Counted from the stretch's first letter, positions 19,454 through 29,874 are shown. The stretch: DNA of 49,681 nt from Auritidibacter sp. Marseille-P8566 (GCA_945896925.1 CAMDEV010000003.1:1-49681); one strand, 5' to 3'. The notes: a model not told the origin generated them from the sequence alone. A program made the numbers and translations.

Positions 19454-20949
19454 GCTGCGATACCTGCCATCATCTTTCCAAGTTTTTCACGAGTGGTTTT
19501 AGAATCTACGATTCCAACAATCTTGCCTCGATACATCACTGCGATACGGTCGGCTAGCGCTAATACTTCATCCAACTCAGTTGAAATAATCACGACAGTC
19601 TTACCAGCATCACGAGCAGCAATAATCTGCTCGTGAATGAATTCGATAGAACCAACGTCAACACCGCGGGTTGGTTGTGATGCAACTAAAACCTTTAGTT
19701 CACGGCTTAGCTCACGAGCAACAACAACCTTCTGCTGGTTACCTCCAGAGAGCTGCTTAGCCAAAGTGGTTGCCGATGGTGTTCTGATATCAAACTCTTC
19801 AATCAATTCGTCAGCAATACGGTCCCTGGCAGCAAAGTCGATTTGGAAACCCTTAGCAAATGGAGCTCCGAATGAACCATCAAGCATTAGGTTCTCAGCA
19901 ATTGTAAAGTCACCTACTAGACCATCTTTCTTGCGGTCTTCTGGAATGTATCCAAGCCCTGCTTCAAGAACTTCGCGCACTGTGCTCTTAGTGAGATCAC
20001 GACCAGCAACCTCAATGCTTCCGCTGTGAATCTTTCGAAGACCAAGAATTGCTTCAGCAAGTTCGGTCTGACCATTCCCCTGAACACCAGCAATAGCTAG
20101 AACTTCACCGTCGCGAACTGTGAAGCTAACTCCATCAACCATTTGGTGTTGACGGTCATCCAAAACAGTTAGGTCTTTGACAACCAGAGTCTCAGCACCA
20201 ACCTTGACTGGTTTTCTAGTTACATTCAAATCAACCTCTCTACCAACCATCAACGAAGCTAACTCGCTAGCGCTTGATTTAGGTAAAGGAGAAGCAACAA
20301 CCTTTCCCTGACGAATTACAGTAATCCGGTTGGAAACCTGCTGAACTTCACGAAGCTTGTGAGTAATGAAAATAATTGAGGTTCCCGATTTAGCAAGACC
20401 TCTCATGATCTCCATGAGCTCATCAGTTTCCTGAGGGGTCAATACTGCTGTTGGTTCATCTAGAACTAGAATTTTGGCATTTCTAGCAAGTGACTTAATG
20501 ATTTCAACTCGCTGCTGTGCTCCAACTGGAAGATCTTGGATTTTGGCATCAGGATCAATCTCAAAACCAAAACGGTCTGAAATTTCCTTAACGAGTTCAC
20601 GGGCTTTATCTAGATCAAGCCCACCAATCTTTGAAGTGGGCTCGTTACCTAGAACGACGTTCTCGGCAACAGTGAATACGGGAATTAGCATGAAGTGCTG
20701 GTGAACCATTCCAATACCGGCAGCCATCGCATCGCCTGGGCCATTGAAGTTCACGGGCTGGTCATCAATAAGTATCTGACCTTCATCAGGTTGCAATAGA
20801 CCGTAGAGGACATTCATCAGGGTTGATTTACCTGCGCCGTTTTCACCTAGCAGGCTATGAATTTCACCTGGCTCGAGGGTGAGGCTGATGTTGTCGTTGG
20901 CGGTAAGAGTACCAAATCTCTTAGTGATGTTACGCAGTTCTAGTTTCAT
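19450..20949 (-). CDS. ABC transporter ATP-binding protein with two NBDs (BMP-type nucleoside importer)
   Basis: LLGENGAGKSTLMNVLYGL Walker A; VGAQQRVEIIKSLARNAKILVLDEPTAVLTP; second LSGGNQQKVVVARELS. Confidence 0.95.
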   Translation of the reverse strand: MKLELRNITKRFGTLTANDNISLTLEPGEIHSLLGENGAGKSTLMNVLYGLLQPDEGQILIDDQPVNFNGPGDAMAAGIGMVHQHFMLIPVFTVAENVVLGNEPTSKIGGLDLDKARELVKEISDRFGFEIDPDAKIQDLPVGAQQRVEIIKSLARNAKILVLDEPTAVLTPQETDELMEIMRGLAKSGTSIIFITHKLREVQQVSNRITVIRQGKVVASPLPKSSASELASLMVGREVDLNVTRKPVKVGAETLVVKDLTVLDDRQHQMVDGVSFTVRDGEVLAIAGVQGNGQTELAEAILGLRKIHSGSIEVAGRDLTKSTVREVLEAGLGYIPEDRKKDGLVGDFTIAENLMLDGSFGAPFAKGFQIDFAARDRIADELIEEFDIRTPSATTLAKQLSGGNQQKVVVARELSRELKVLVASQPTRGVDVGSIEFIHEQIIAARDAGKTVVIISTELDEVLALADRIAVMYRGKIVGIVDSKTTREKLGKMMAGIAA

Positions 20950-21020
20950 GGCAGACTGCTGGCTCCTTTGCGCATCCTTGCCTCTAATCTATCTCACCCA
21001 AGAGATATCCATTTAAAGCA

Positions 21021-21050
21021 GAACTGCCGGGGTTCTCACCCCGGCAGTTC
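21021..21050 (-). terminator. Intercistronic hairpin between bmpA and the ABC ATPase (attenuator / 3' stabiliser)
   Basis: GAACTGCCGGGG-TTCTCA-CCCCGGCAGTTC, perfect 12-bp stem; followed on minus strand by tgcttt. Confidence 0.8.
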
Positions 21051-21064
21051 CAACTATTTACTTA

Positions 21065-22099
21065 TTAGCTAAGTGGGTTGATTGAACCATCGATGATTCC
21101 AGCCTTAAGCTCGTCGAGCTTAGTCTTTAGGTCACCTGTGATGAATTCAGTCTCTGATAGAGCAGTTCCGTCGTTAGCCAAGGTACCGGTGTATGCATCG
21201 CCAGTGAACTCAGTCTTGTCAACTGCGCCAGCCTTGATGATGTCATAAACAGCCTGGGTCATACGCTTCTCGATGGAGGTCAACATCTTGCCGTTGTACT
21301 CGTCTAGAAGGCTCCAGTTCTTGTCAACACCGATCATCTTTGCATCGACACCAGCTTCGCTGATTGCCTCTGAAAGTGCACCGAACTGGTCTCCACCAAC
21401 AGGTAGAAGAACGTCTGCACCCTGAGCGATCTGACCAGCAGCAATTGTCTTACCAGCTGGGTCGTTAGGGGCAAATCCACCAATGAAGTCACCAGTCTGA
21501 GTGGTTGCATCCCAACCAACAACAGTTACAGGAGTTCCGGTCTCAGCTTCGTATGCCTTAGCACCGTAGTAGAAGCCGTCCATGAATGCAGTAACTGCAC
21601 CGATCTGTAGGCCACCGTAAACACCAACAACCTTTGAGGTTGAAGAGTATGCAGCTGCGTAACCTGCTAGGTATGATGACTCAGCCATGTTGTAACCAAC
21701 TGGCTTTAGGTTTGTTGCACCGTTTGACCAACCGTCGATAGTAACGAAGGCATTGTCTGGATTAGCTTCTGCTGATGCGTTAACTGCGTCAACTAGGTTG
21801 AAACCTACTGCGAAGATAACGTCACACTCTGCGGCAACCATTGAGTCTAGGTTTGGAGCGAAGTCTTCAGCTGAGTTAGATTCTGCATCCTTAACCTCAA
21901 CGCCGAACTCGTCCTTAGCCTTCATCAAACCGTCCATTACAGATTCGTTGAATGACTTGTCTGTCCATGAACCTTCGTCTGAAACACCACATGCGATGTA
22001 TCCAGCACCAGGCTTAGGTGATGCACATCCCGATAGCACGAGCAAGCTGGCTGATGCCATTGCTACTGCTGCTAGGGCCTTACGTGAAACACTGTTCAC
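21065..22099 (-). CDS. BMP family substrate-binding lipoprotein (nucleoside)
   Basis: VSRKALAAVAMASASLLVLSGCASPKPG lipobox; GTG at 22097-22099 preceded by AGGAGG at 5-nt spacing, so the listed upstream ATG is likely wrong; GVSDEGSWTDKSFNESVMDGL. Confidence 0.9.
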   Translation of the reverse strand: MNSVSRKALAAVAMASASLLVLSGCASPKPGAGYIACGVSDEGSWTDKSFNESVMDGLMKAKDEFGVEVKDAESNSAEDFAPNLDSMVAAECDVIFAVGFNLVDAVNASAEANPDNAFVTIDGWSNGATNLKPVGYNMAESSYLAGYAAAYSSTSKVVGVYGGLQIGAVTAFMDGFYYGAKAYEAETGTPVTVVGWDATTQTGDFIGGFAPNDPAGKTIAAGQIAQGADVLLPVGGDQFGALSEAISEAGVDAKMIGVDKNWSLLDEYNGKMLTSIEKRMTQAVYDIIKAGAVDKTEFTGDAYTGTLANDGTALSETEFITGDLKTKLDELKAGIIDGSINPLS

Positions 22100-22208
22100 T
22101 TGTTCCTCCTGATTAATTTCGGCCGGTGCCAATCACCAGCCACACACAGGGCAAGACTACTCCTGCCCACAGACAGAAACGCCCCAGAACTAGGTATTTT
22201 TACCTAGG
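22100..22208 (-). promoter_or_regulatory. Structured 5' leader of bmpA (several hairpins), function unknown
   Basis: Three inverted repeats: CTAGGTA-TTTT-TACCTAG (22190-22207), GGGCA...TGCCC (22149-22168), GGCCGGTG-CCAAT-CACCAGCC (22121-22141). Confidence 0.4.
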
Positions 22209-22223
22209 CGTTACAAATAGCCC

Positions 22224-23216
22224 TTACTTTTGGGCTTCCAAGACCGCTTTATACTCTTCAAGCAGCGCAGTGGTGGTTCCATCAAATACTGTGTCATCCA
22301 GCGGCCTTAGCTCAATGTAGCCATTTGCCAGTGCTAGTGGATCCATCAAAATCGGGTCTAGTGCAAAATTCTTATCCAAGACATCTTTAGCTACTCTCAG
22401 AACGAGTGCGTTGTAGTTTCTTTCAACTGAGGCGACGACTGTTTTATCTACAGTTTCCAAGGTGTGCCCGAGTTGCAGATCAGACCCAATAACAGCCCCA
22501 GTTCTAGAACTCAGATCTAACTTCTTCCAGATAAATGAATCTGCAAACAAGGCTAGAGCTACTTCCCCATCCACTTTCGCAAGCCTTTGATTCAAGGCTT
22601 CACCATCGCTGACATTCAATTTAGTAACAGTCACCGCTTCGTCAGCCTTCTCGTTGAATGCACTCACTCCCGATCTAAATGCTTTATTTAGCTCTACAGA
22701 GTTGAAGTACACATCTTGAATAACCAGTAGAACTCTGCCGTTGGTTGCTTTAGCAGCAGTTGCAAATCCGGCTAGAGCCGCTCCGCTCTTCAGATCATCA
22801 GCGACCCAGCGAACGTTTGCAGGTTGATTAGCTGGTGAATAACCGCCAACGGTTAGAGCAACTATAAATTGGTGCTTTGCAGCAAACTGAGAAACCTCAG
22901 TGTTCAACCTGTCTTCAGCTGAGAGAAAATAAACACAGCCACCTTGGAGGCTTGTGAAAAGCAATGACTGGATTTCTGCAGATTCGAAGTTACCTGGTAC
23001 TTCTACTTCTTTAACATTCAGTCCATAAACAACTTTTGCTTCAATTAGGTCATTGGAAAGTTGTTTGACTGGAGAGCCCGATACATCTGTTGAATAACTG
23101 ACTAGGCAAGAACTTGCTTTCGCCTTGTGAGTTGGAGTCTCGTTAGTTGAACTTGAGCAGCCAGCAAGCGAAGCGACCAGTAGGGTCGCTCCAGCAAAAA
23201 TGGCTAAAGGTTTCAT
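22224..23216 (-). CDS. Divergent BMP-like/periplasmic-binding lipoprotein
   Basis: MKPLAIFAGATLLVASLAGCSSS lipobox; GYSPANQPANVRWVADDLKSGAALAGFAT resembles BMP fold sequence. Confidence 0.7.
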   Translation of the reverse strand: MKPLAIFAGATLLVASLAGCSSSTNETPTHKAKASSCLVSYSTDVSGSPVKQLSNDLIEAKVVYGLNVKEVEVPGNFESAEIQSLLFTSLQGGCVYFLSAEDRLNTEVSQFAAKHQFIVALTVGGYSPANQPANVRWVADDLKSGAALAGFATAAKATNGRVLLVIQDVYFNSVELNKAFRSGVSAFNEKADEAVTVTKLNVSDGEALNQRLAKVDGEVALALFADSFIWKKLDLSSRTGAVIGSDLQLGHTLETVDKTVVASVERNYNALVLRVAKDVLDKNFALDPILMDPLALANGYIELRPLDDTVFDGTTTALLEEYKAVLEAQK

Positions 23217-23225
23217 TGAGTTGAC

Positions 23226-24338
23226 CTAGAGAACGTCGCTGTGGCCAGTGTTTTTCAACGCATCCACGAGATTCTTGACCTTTTGAGCATGTTCTTTAGT
23301 TGTAATGAGAAGTGCATCTGGGGTGTCAACAACAATTACATCTTCCAGACCAATGAGTGCAACAAGTCTCCCTGTCTCACTGATCAGAATTCCGTTTGAC
23401 TTATCTGACAAGACTTTGGCATCACCTAGCACAGCTAGGTGATTACGCTTTCCGCCGGATTGAAGTTCTGCGATAGCCGCAAAATCCCCAACATCGTGCC
23501 AACCAAAATGAGCAGGAACTACTGATACCAAACCGGAGGCTGCTGCAGGTTCTGCAACAGAGTAGTCGATGGCAACTTTCTTTAGCCCTGGCCAGATCTC
23601 TTCAAAGGTTCTGGCTTCTGAGTCTGTGTTCCAAGAATCGGCTAACTCCATGACCTTGCTGTGGAGTTCAGGTTCGGTTTTGGCTAACACCTCAAGAATC
23701 AGCGATGCGGGGGCGATAAACATTCCAGCATTCCAAAGGTACTTGCCCGACTGAACATACTCTCTAGCTCGTTCAATGTTTGGCTTCTCTACGAAGTGTT
23801 CCACTTCTCGAGCAGTGGCTGCCGAGTCAATCTTGGCTCCCAGCTTGATGTATCCAAAACCAACAGATGGTTCGGTTGGCTGGATACCGATGGTGACAAT
23901 CTTTCCGGTTGCCGCTACCTCAACTGCTTCACGAACACAGTTTCCAAACTGTTCGTCATCAGTAATTACGTGGTCAGCGGCAAATGATCCGATGATCACA
24001 TCTGGTTCACGCTTCATAAGCACTGCAGCTGCCAACGCAATAGCAGCAGTTGAATCTTTAGGGCTAGGTTCAAGAATTAGATTCAATCGGTCCAGTTCCG
24101 TGCATTGTTCTGTCACCGCTTTGCGGTGAGCAACGCCTGTCACCACGAGAATTCGCTCTGCTCCAGAAAGTGGTGCGAGTCTGTCCCAGGTGTCTTGAAG
24201 AAGGGTCTGACCGGAGCCGGTTAGATCGTGAAGAAACTTAGGAGCCGATGCCCTAGATAGTGGCCAAAGCCTGCTACCGATTCCCCCGGCTGGAATAACT
24301 GAAAAGAAACGAGCCATCGGCTCTCTCTGGTTGCTCAT
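23226..24338 (-). CDS. manC: Mannose-1-phosphate guanylyltransferase
   Basis: FFSVIPAGGIGSRLWPLSRASAPKFLHDLTGSGQTLLQDTWDR; FVEKPN; YLWNAGMFI; YSVAEP. Confidence 0.93.
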   Translation of the reverse strand: MSNQREPMARFFSVIPAGGIGSRLWPLSRASAPKFLHDLTGSGQTLLQDTWDRLAPLSGAERILVVTGVAHRKAVTEQCTELDRLNLILEPSPKDSTAAIALAAAVLMKREPDVIIGSFAADHVITDDEQFGNCVREAVEVAATGKIVTIGIQPTEPSVGFGYIKLGAKIDSAATAREVEHFVEKPNIERAREYVQSGKYLWNAGMFIAPASLILEVLAKTEPELHSKVMELADSWNTDSEARTFEEIWPGLKKVAIDYSVAEPAAASGLVSVVPAHFGWHDVGDFAAIAELQSGGKRNHLAVLGDAKVLSDKSNGILISETGRLVALIGLEDVIVVDTPDALLITTKEHAQKVKNLVDALKNTGHSDVL

Positions 24339-24450
24339 AACTTAAAACCCTAACCCAGTTGCCCCCAATCGCCTGTTTCGTTAATCTGCACAAGTTATCA
24401 TTAAGGTCTGTAAGGCCCGAAAAATCGGAGCCAATCTAGGAGGATTTTTA

Positions 24451-24828
24451 GTGGTAACTCGACCAGCCGGAACGCTATATCGCGGCAAATTGGGCATGTG
24501 GAGCTGGGTGCTGCACCGTATTACCGGTGTTGGTATCTACTTCTTCTTACTTGTACACATTTTGGACACTGCTTTGGTGCGTGTCAGCGCAGAGGCGTAT
24601 AACTCTGTAGTGGCCTCATATAAGACCGAAATAATCGGTTTGGCTGAAATCGGTTTGGTTGGTGCCATCCTCTTCCACGGTTTCAACGGTATTCGAATCA
24701 TTTTGATTGATTACTGGCGCAAGGGCGCAAAGTACCAAAACCAGATGTTCTGGGTTGTCCTTCTTATCTGGAGCGTCTTGATGGCTGGCTTCATCCCTCG
24801 TCAAATTATGCACATCTTTGGAGAGTAG
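24451..24828 (+). CDS. sdhC: Succinate dehydrogenase cytochrome b556 subunit
   Basis: GTG start after aggagg; MWSWVLHRITGVGIYFFLLVHILD; HGFNGIRIILID. Confidence 0.93.
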   Translation: MVTRPAGTLYRGKLGMWSWVLHRITGVGIYFFLLVHILDTALVRVSAEAYNSVVASYKTEIIGLAEIGLVGAILFHGFNGIRIILIDYWRKGAKYQNQMFWVVLLIWSVLMAGFIPRQIMHIFGE

Positions 24829-24830
24829 TC

Positions 24831-25274
24831 ATGGCCATAATTATTGAACAACCAGATGCACCTCGCTCAAGAAAGAGCGCTCAGTGGGAAAAGCGCGCTT
24901 GGATCTTCATGCGTATTTCGGGTGTCTTACTTCTAGTTCTCATCATCGGTCACCTTTCAGTGAACCTAGTCCTACCTGAGCGTGGTGTAAAAGCAATCGA
25001 CTTCGCATTCGTAGCCGGTAAGTGGGCTGATCCGTTCTGGCAGGTCTATGACGGGCTAATGCTCTGGCTAGCTCTAATTCACGGAACCAATGGAATGAGA
25101 ACTCTGGTCAACGACTACACCGAAAGAGAGTGGCTTCGTAAAGCTTTGAACATTACTCTTTGGGTAACAGCAGGCCTACTTATCCTGCTTGGAACTTTGG
25201 TAATTACAACCTTCGATCCTTGCATCGACCCAGAAGTTCACACCTACCTACCTGATCTAGTTTGCAAGGGTTAA
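24831..25274 (+). CDS. sdhD: Succinate dehydrogenase membrane anchor subunit
   Basis: IFMRISGVLLLVLIIGHLSVN; ALIHGTNGMRTLVNDY; operon position. Confidence 0.92.
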   Translation: MAIIIEQPDAPRSRKSAQWEKRAWIFMRISGVLLLVLIIGHLSVNLVLPERGVKAIDFAFVAGKWADPFWQVYDGLMLWLALIHGTNGMRTLVNDYTEREWLRKALNITLWVTAGLLILLGTLVITTFDPCIDPEVHTYLPDLVCKG

Positions 25275-25282
25275 AGGAATAA

Positions 25283-27037
25283 ATGTCAGAAGTTAAAGTT
25301 CATCACCATCAGTATGACGTTGTAATTGTTGGTGCCGGTGGCGCTGGTATGCGTGCTGCGATTGAAGCAGGGCCGCACGCCAAGACCGCTGTTATCTCTA
25401 AGCTCTTCCCAACCCGTTCACACACTGGAGCTGCTCAAGGTGGTATGGCCGCTGCTCTAGCCAACGTTGAAGAAGACTCCTGGGAATGGCACACCTTCGA
25501 CACCGTTAAAGGTGGCGACTACCTAGTTGACCAGGACGCTGCGGAAATTCTTGCTAAAGAATCTGTTCAGGCAGTTATCGACTTAGAAAACATGGGCTTG
25601 CCTTTCAACAGAACTCCTGACGGCAAGATCGACCAGAGAAGATTCGGTGGTCACACCAGAGATCACGGTAAGGCTCCGGTTAGAAGATCTTGTTATGCAG
25701 CTGACCGAACAGGTCACATGATCCTGCAGACCTTGTATCAAAACTGCGTAAAGCTTGGCATTGAGTTCTATAACGAGTTCTATGTTCTAGACCTAGTTAT
25801 GAACACTGTTGATGGTGTTGAAAGACCAGCAGCTGTTGTTGCCTATGAACTAGCAACTGGAGAGCTACACGTCTTCCAAGGTAAGTCAATAGTGTTTGCT
25901 ACCGGTGGATTCGGAAAGATCTTCAAGACCACATCTAACGCTCACACTCTCACCGGTGATGGTGTTGGCATCATCTACCGAAAGGGTCTTCCACTGGAAG
26001 ACATGGAGTTCTACCAATTCCATCCAACCGGTCTTGCTGGCCTTGGCATCTTGCTTTCTGAGGCGGCTCGTGGTGAAGGCGGAATCCTTCGAAACGCATC
26101 TGGCGAAAGATTCATGGAGCGCTATGCCCCAACCATCAAGGATCTAGCGCCTCGAGACATGGTTGCCAGAGCTATGGCAAACGAGGTTCGTGAAGGAAGA
26201 GGAGCAGGCCCAAACAAGGACTACGTGTTACTAGACCTCACTCACCTAGAGCCTGCTGTTATTGATGCAAAGCTTCCAGATATCACCGAGTTTGCTAGAA
26301 CCTACCTAGGTGTTGAGCCATACACAGAACCCGTTCCAGTATTCCCAACTGCGCACTATGCAATGGGTGGAATCCCAACCAACATCAAAGCTGAAGTGCT
26401 AAGAGATAACGACACTGTTGTTCCAGGTCTCTATGCAGCTGGCGAATGTGCTTGTGTTTCTGTGCACGGTGCTAACCGTCTAGGAACTAACTCACTGTTA
26501 GATATCAATGTGTTTGGTAAGCGTGCAGGTATCTACGCGGTTGAGTATGCCAAGGATGCAAAGTTTGTTGATGTTCCAGAAGATGCAATTGCTGAAACTG
26601 TGAAGTTAATTGAGCACATGAGAAACGCAACTGGAACAGAGAAGATTGCAGTTATCCGTAAAGAGCTTCAAGACACCATGGATAAGAATGCTCAGGTTTA
26701 TAGAACCGAAGAATCGCTCAACGAAGCACTAGAGAAGATTAAAGAACTTCGTAAGAGATATGAGCACATCCAGGTTCAGGACCGCGGTATGAGATTCAAT
26801 ACCGATCTACTCGAAGCAATTGAACTTGGCTTCTTGTTAGATCTTGCAGAAGTTCTTGCTTTCACTGCACGTGAGAGAAGAGAATCTCGCGGTGGTCACT
26901 TCCGTGAAGACTTTGAAACTCGTAATGATGAAAAGTTCATGGTTCACTCAATGGCATACAAAACAGAAAAAGACATCAAGATTGACTGGAAGCCAGTAAC
27001 TATTACCAACTACCCACCAATGGAGCGTAAGTACTAA
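25283..27037 (+). CDS. sdhA: Succinate dehydrogenase flavoprotein subunit
   Basis: [78 protein letters not shown]. Confidence 0.98.
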   Translation: MSEVKVHHHQYDVVIVGAGGAGMRAAIEAGPHAKTAVISKLFPTRSHTGAAQGGMAAALANVEEDSWEWHTFDTVKGGDYLVDQDAAEILAKESVQAVIDLENMGLPFNRTPDGKIDQRRFGGHTRDHGKAPVRRSCYAADRTGHMILQTLYQNCVKLGIEFYNEFYVLDLVMNTVDGVERPAAVVAYELATGELHVFQGKSIVFATGGFGKIFKTTSNAHTLTGDGVGIIYRKGLPLEDMEFYQFHPTGLAGLGILLSEAARGEGGILRNASGERFMERYAPTIKDLAPRDMVARAMANEVREGRGAGPNKDYVLLDLTHLEPAVIDAKLPDITEFARTYLGVEPYTEPVPVFPTAHYAMGGIPTNIKAEVLRDNDTVVPGLYAAGECACVSVHGANRLGTNSLLDINVFGKRAGIYAVEYAKDAKFVDVPEDAIAETVKLIEHMRNATGTEKIAVIRKELQDTMDKNAQVYRTEESLNEALEKIKELRKRYEHIQVQDRGMRFNTDLLEAIELGFLLDLAEVLAFTARERRESRGGHFREDFETRNDEKFMVHSMAYKTEKDIKIDWKPVTITNYPPMERKY

Positions 27038-27786
27038 TGAGCACTGCAGTTGAATCAGTAAAGGAAATCGCAGAGGTTCCTTCTTTTCAGGTGACCCTGT
27101 TTGTTCGTCGCTTTGATCCAGAGAACGATGCTGAGCCTAAGTGGCAGGACTTCGATGTCACTGTTTTCGGAACAGATCGTGTCCTTGATGCCCTTCACAA
27201 AATCAAGTGGGAACTAGATGGTTCTCTAACTTTCAGAAGATCTTGTGCTCACGGTGTCTGTGGTTCAGATGCAATGCGTATCAACGGTAGAAACAGATTG
27301 GCTTGTAAGACTCTGATTAAGGATCTCGACATTACTCAGCCGATTTATGTTGAACCAATAAAGGGTCTTAAGGTTGAGAAAGACCTAGTCGTAGACATGA
27401 ACCCGTTCTACCAGGCTTACCGCGATGTCAAACCTTTCCTGATTGCCTCTGACTCCCCTACCAAGGAACGCATTCAGTCTCCTGAAGACAGGGCTAGATT
27501 CGATGACACCACAAAGTGCATTCTCTGTGCAGCCTGTACAACTTCTTGCCCGGTTTTCTGGACAGACAACCAATACTTTGGTCCAGCTGCCATCGTGAAT
27601 GCACACCGTTTCATCTTTGACTCAAGAGACGAAGCAGCTGAGGTAAGGCTAGATATCTTGAACGATAAAGAAGGTGTCTGGCGTTGCCGAACTACCTTCA
27701 ACTGCACCGAAGCCTGCCCTAGAGGAATTGAAGTCACCAAGGCAATTGCTGAGGTCAAGCAGGCTGTTCTTCGTGGTCGCGCCTAG
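27037..27786 (+). CDS. sdhB: Succinate dehydrogenase iron-sulfur subunit
   Basis: SCAHGVCGSDAMRINGRNRLACKTL; CILCAACTTSCPVFW; FNCTEACPRGIEVTKAI. Confidence 0.98.
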   Translation: MSTAVESVKEIAEVPSFQVTLFVRRFDPENDAEPKWQDFDVTVFGTDRVLDALHKIKWELDGSLTFRRSCAHGVCGSDAMRINGRNRLACKTLIKDLDITQPIYVEPIKGLKVEKDLVVDMNPFYQAYRDVKPFLIASDSPTKERIQSPEDRARFDDTTKCILCAACTTSCPVFWTDNQYFGPAAIVNAHRFIFDSRDEAAEVRLDILNDKEGVWRCRTTFNCTEACPRGIEVTKAIAEVKQAVLRGRA

Positions 27787-27854
27787 TCTGGGAAATCTCT
27801 AAAAACTCTCCCGTTTGACTGGTTGTTCCCCAAATTGAAACATAGGCTTAAGCC

Positions 27855-28313
27855 ATGTCTGAACACGAGTGCAATCCCAGCGCAAAGGAAGCTAAAGAGA
27901 CGCTAGGTCTATCCCGTCGAAACTTCTTCGCGGGAGTTGCACTAGCAGCTTCCACATTAGGACTTTCAACTCTCGCTTCATCAGCTCAAGCGGCCAGCAA
28001 GAAATACAAAGTTTGTTCAATCAAAGATATCAAAATTGGTGGAGGAAGCATTTTCAAGATTGCCGGTGCTGGTGGCTTGCAAGTCTTAATCACCCAGCCT
28101 AAATCAGGCGTTTTCAGAGCGTTCAACCCAGCGTGCACCCACGAAGGTTTTCGACTTGGCAGCATTAGCGGAACAAACATCATTTGCCCGGTTCACCGAG
28201 CAACTTTTGATACCAACACCGGACGTGCGACTAGAGGTCCAGCACGGCAACCTCTAACTAAATACACATTGACTGTTGAGAATAAAAATATTTTCGTAAC
28301 GATTAGGTCCTAA
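27855..28313 (+). CDS. Secreted (Tat-type) Rieske [2Fe-2S] protein
   Basis: LSRRNFFAGVALAAS Tat-like signal; CTHEGFRLGSISGTNIICPVHRATFD Rieske motifs. Confidence 0.9.
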   Translation: MSEHECNPSAKEAKETLGLSRRNFFAGVALAASTLGLSTLASSAQAASKKYKVCSIKDIKIGGGSIFKIAGAGGLQVLITQPKSGVFRAFNPACTHEGFRLGSISGTNIICPVHRATFDTNTGRATRGPARQPLTKYTLTVENKNIFVTIRS

Positions 28314-29841
28314 GTGCTCTAACCAATCCAGGTAGCAGCGCTGGAGACAAAGACAAACTCGTTACACCATATTCGATAAACAACTTTGCAGACTCTGGAT
28401 CCCCTGCCGCCTCACCACAGATACCAACCGGTTTGTGTGCAGCTGTTGATGCTGAAATGACTCTCTCAATCAAGCCAAGTACTTCAGGTTTCCTCACATC
28501 ACTCAATGCAATCGCTGAGTTGGTGCGATCGAGATTCAAGGTGTATTGCGTGAGGTCATTAGTTCCTATGCTGACGAAATCAACTGTGTTCAGAATCCCA
28601 GCAAAAGTGTCTTCCTGACAGACCTCAGGAACTTCAATCATCACCCCAACAATTTTCAAGCCATAATTCTTAGCTAATTCAACAAACTGCTTTGCCTGCT
28701 TCGAGCTTGTAATCATCGGCGCCATTACCCACAGTTCAGTTTCTGGATATCTCTTCGAGCTCTCTGCCAATGCTTCAAGTTGAGTCTCTAATACTTCTAG
28801 GTTAGAAAGTAGCGCTTGGAAGCCACGGTTCGCATATTTACCCGTCTCGGTTAGCGAGAGGAAAGGAAGAGGTTTATCGGTATCTAGATCAAGCACTCGA
28901 ACAATCACCCGCTTGCCTGGAAAAGCGGATAGCAGTCTTGAGTATTCAAGAATCTGTTTCTCAAGAGAAGGTGCCTGCTTCTCTCCAAGAAAGAGTAACT
29001 CAGTTCTGAATAACCCAACTCCTTGAGCCCCAAAAGCTAGAGCAGATTCTGCCTCTGAAGACGAACCTAGGTTGGCAAAGAGAGCAACCGGTAAGTCGAA
29101 GTTACTAACATCAGGGTGATGAGGGTTCTTGGTGAGAGCTTCCTGATACTGTCTCAGTTCCAGTTCATTTGGGTTTACTAAAACCTGTCCACTGCTGGAA
29201 TCAACGATTACCTGATCCCCCAGTTGAATGAACTCAGAACCTAGGACAGAAACTACTGTTGGAAGATTTGCAGCTCTTGCCAGTATTGCAGTGTGAGAAG
29301 TTGCGCTGCCTGTGCTGGTAATCAATCCAACAATTGAAGTGTTGGCTAATCTGCTCATTTCCAATGGCCCGACCGAGTCGGCAAACAAGACAAAGGGCTC
29401 AGCTGGGAAATCTACTGCACCCTCACCGCTCAAAACCTGAATTACTCGATTACCCAGTTCTTCAATGTCTGATGCCCTAGCAGCGAAGTATTCACCCAGA
29501 GAAGACAGTGCTTTTGCCGCTCCCGCGAAAGCGCCTGACACTGCACGTTGTGAGTTAGCGCCATCAGCTAGACGTTCCTTTATTCCAGCCAAAAGGGATG
29601 GATCGCTTAGGGTGAGCTTCATCGCCTCAAGAATTGAAGCTGCTTCGGCATCAGAGTTCTTTGCGCTTTCGTCTAAGTCTTTTTCAACCTGGGCAATAGC
29701 AGCAGTAATTGCCATCAGTCCTCTAGAGCTACCCGCCTTATCGCTTTCCCAGGGCACATATTTAGCGCTGGTGTATTTGAAAGCACGGCCGATGGCAATA
29801 CCCGTGCCAACACCGGCACCAACTAATACGCGTTCACTCAC
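28303..29841 (-). CDS. ptsI: PTS enzyme I, phosphoenolpyruvate-protein phosphotransferase
   Basis: STGSATSHTAILARAANLPTVV; VGLFRTELLFL; RVLDLDTDKPLPFL; VDFVSIGTNDLTQYTL; VGICGEAAGDP. Confidence 0.96.
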   Translation of the reverse strand: MSERVLVGAGVGTGIAIGRAFKYTSAKYVPWESDKAGSSRGLMAITAAIAQVEKDLDESAKNSDAEAASILEAMKLTLSDPSLLAGIKERLADGANSQRAVSGAFAGAAKALSSLGEYFAARASDIEELGNRVIQVLSGEGAVDFPAEPFVLFADSVGPLEMSRLANTSIVGLITSTGSATSHTAILARAANLPTVVSVLGSEFIQLGDQVIVDSSSGQVLVNPNELELRQYQEALTKNPHHPDVSNFDLPVALFANLGSSSEAESALAFGAQGVGLFRTELLFLGEKQAPSLEKQILEYSRLLSAFPGKRVIVRVLDLDTDKPLPFLSLTETGKYANRGFQALLSNLEVLETQLEALAESSKRYPETELWVMAPMITSSKQAKQFVELAKNYGLKIVGVMIEVPEVCQEDTFAGILNTVDFVSIGTNDLTQYTLNLDRTNSAIALSDVRKPEVLGLIERVISASTAAHKPVGICGEAAGDPESAKLFIEYGVTSLSLSPALLPGLVRALRT

Positions 29842-29874
29842 CAGACAAGTCTAAGTTCACCTTAAACTTGTCCC

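Noticed and set aside
21065-22132. Upstream ATG start for BmpA
   Set aside because: GTG at 22099 has an AGGAGG at proper spacing and directly starts the lipoprotein signal.
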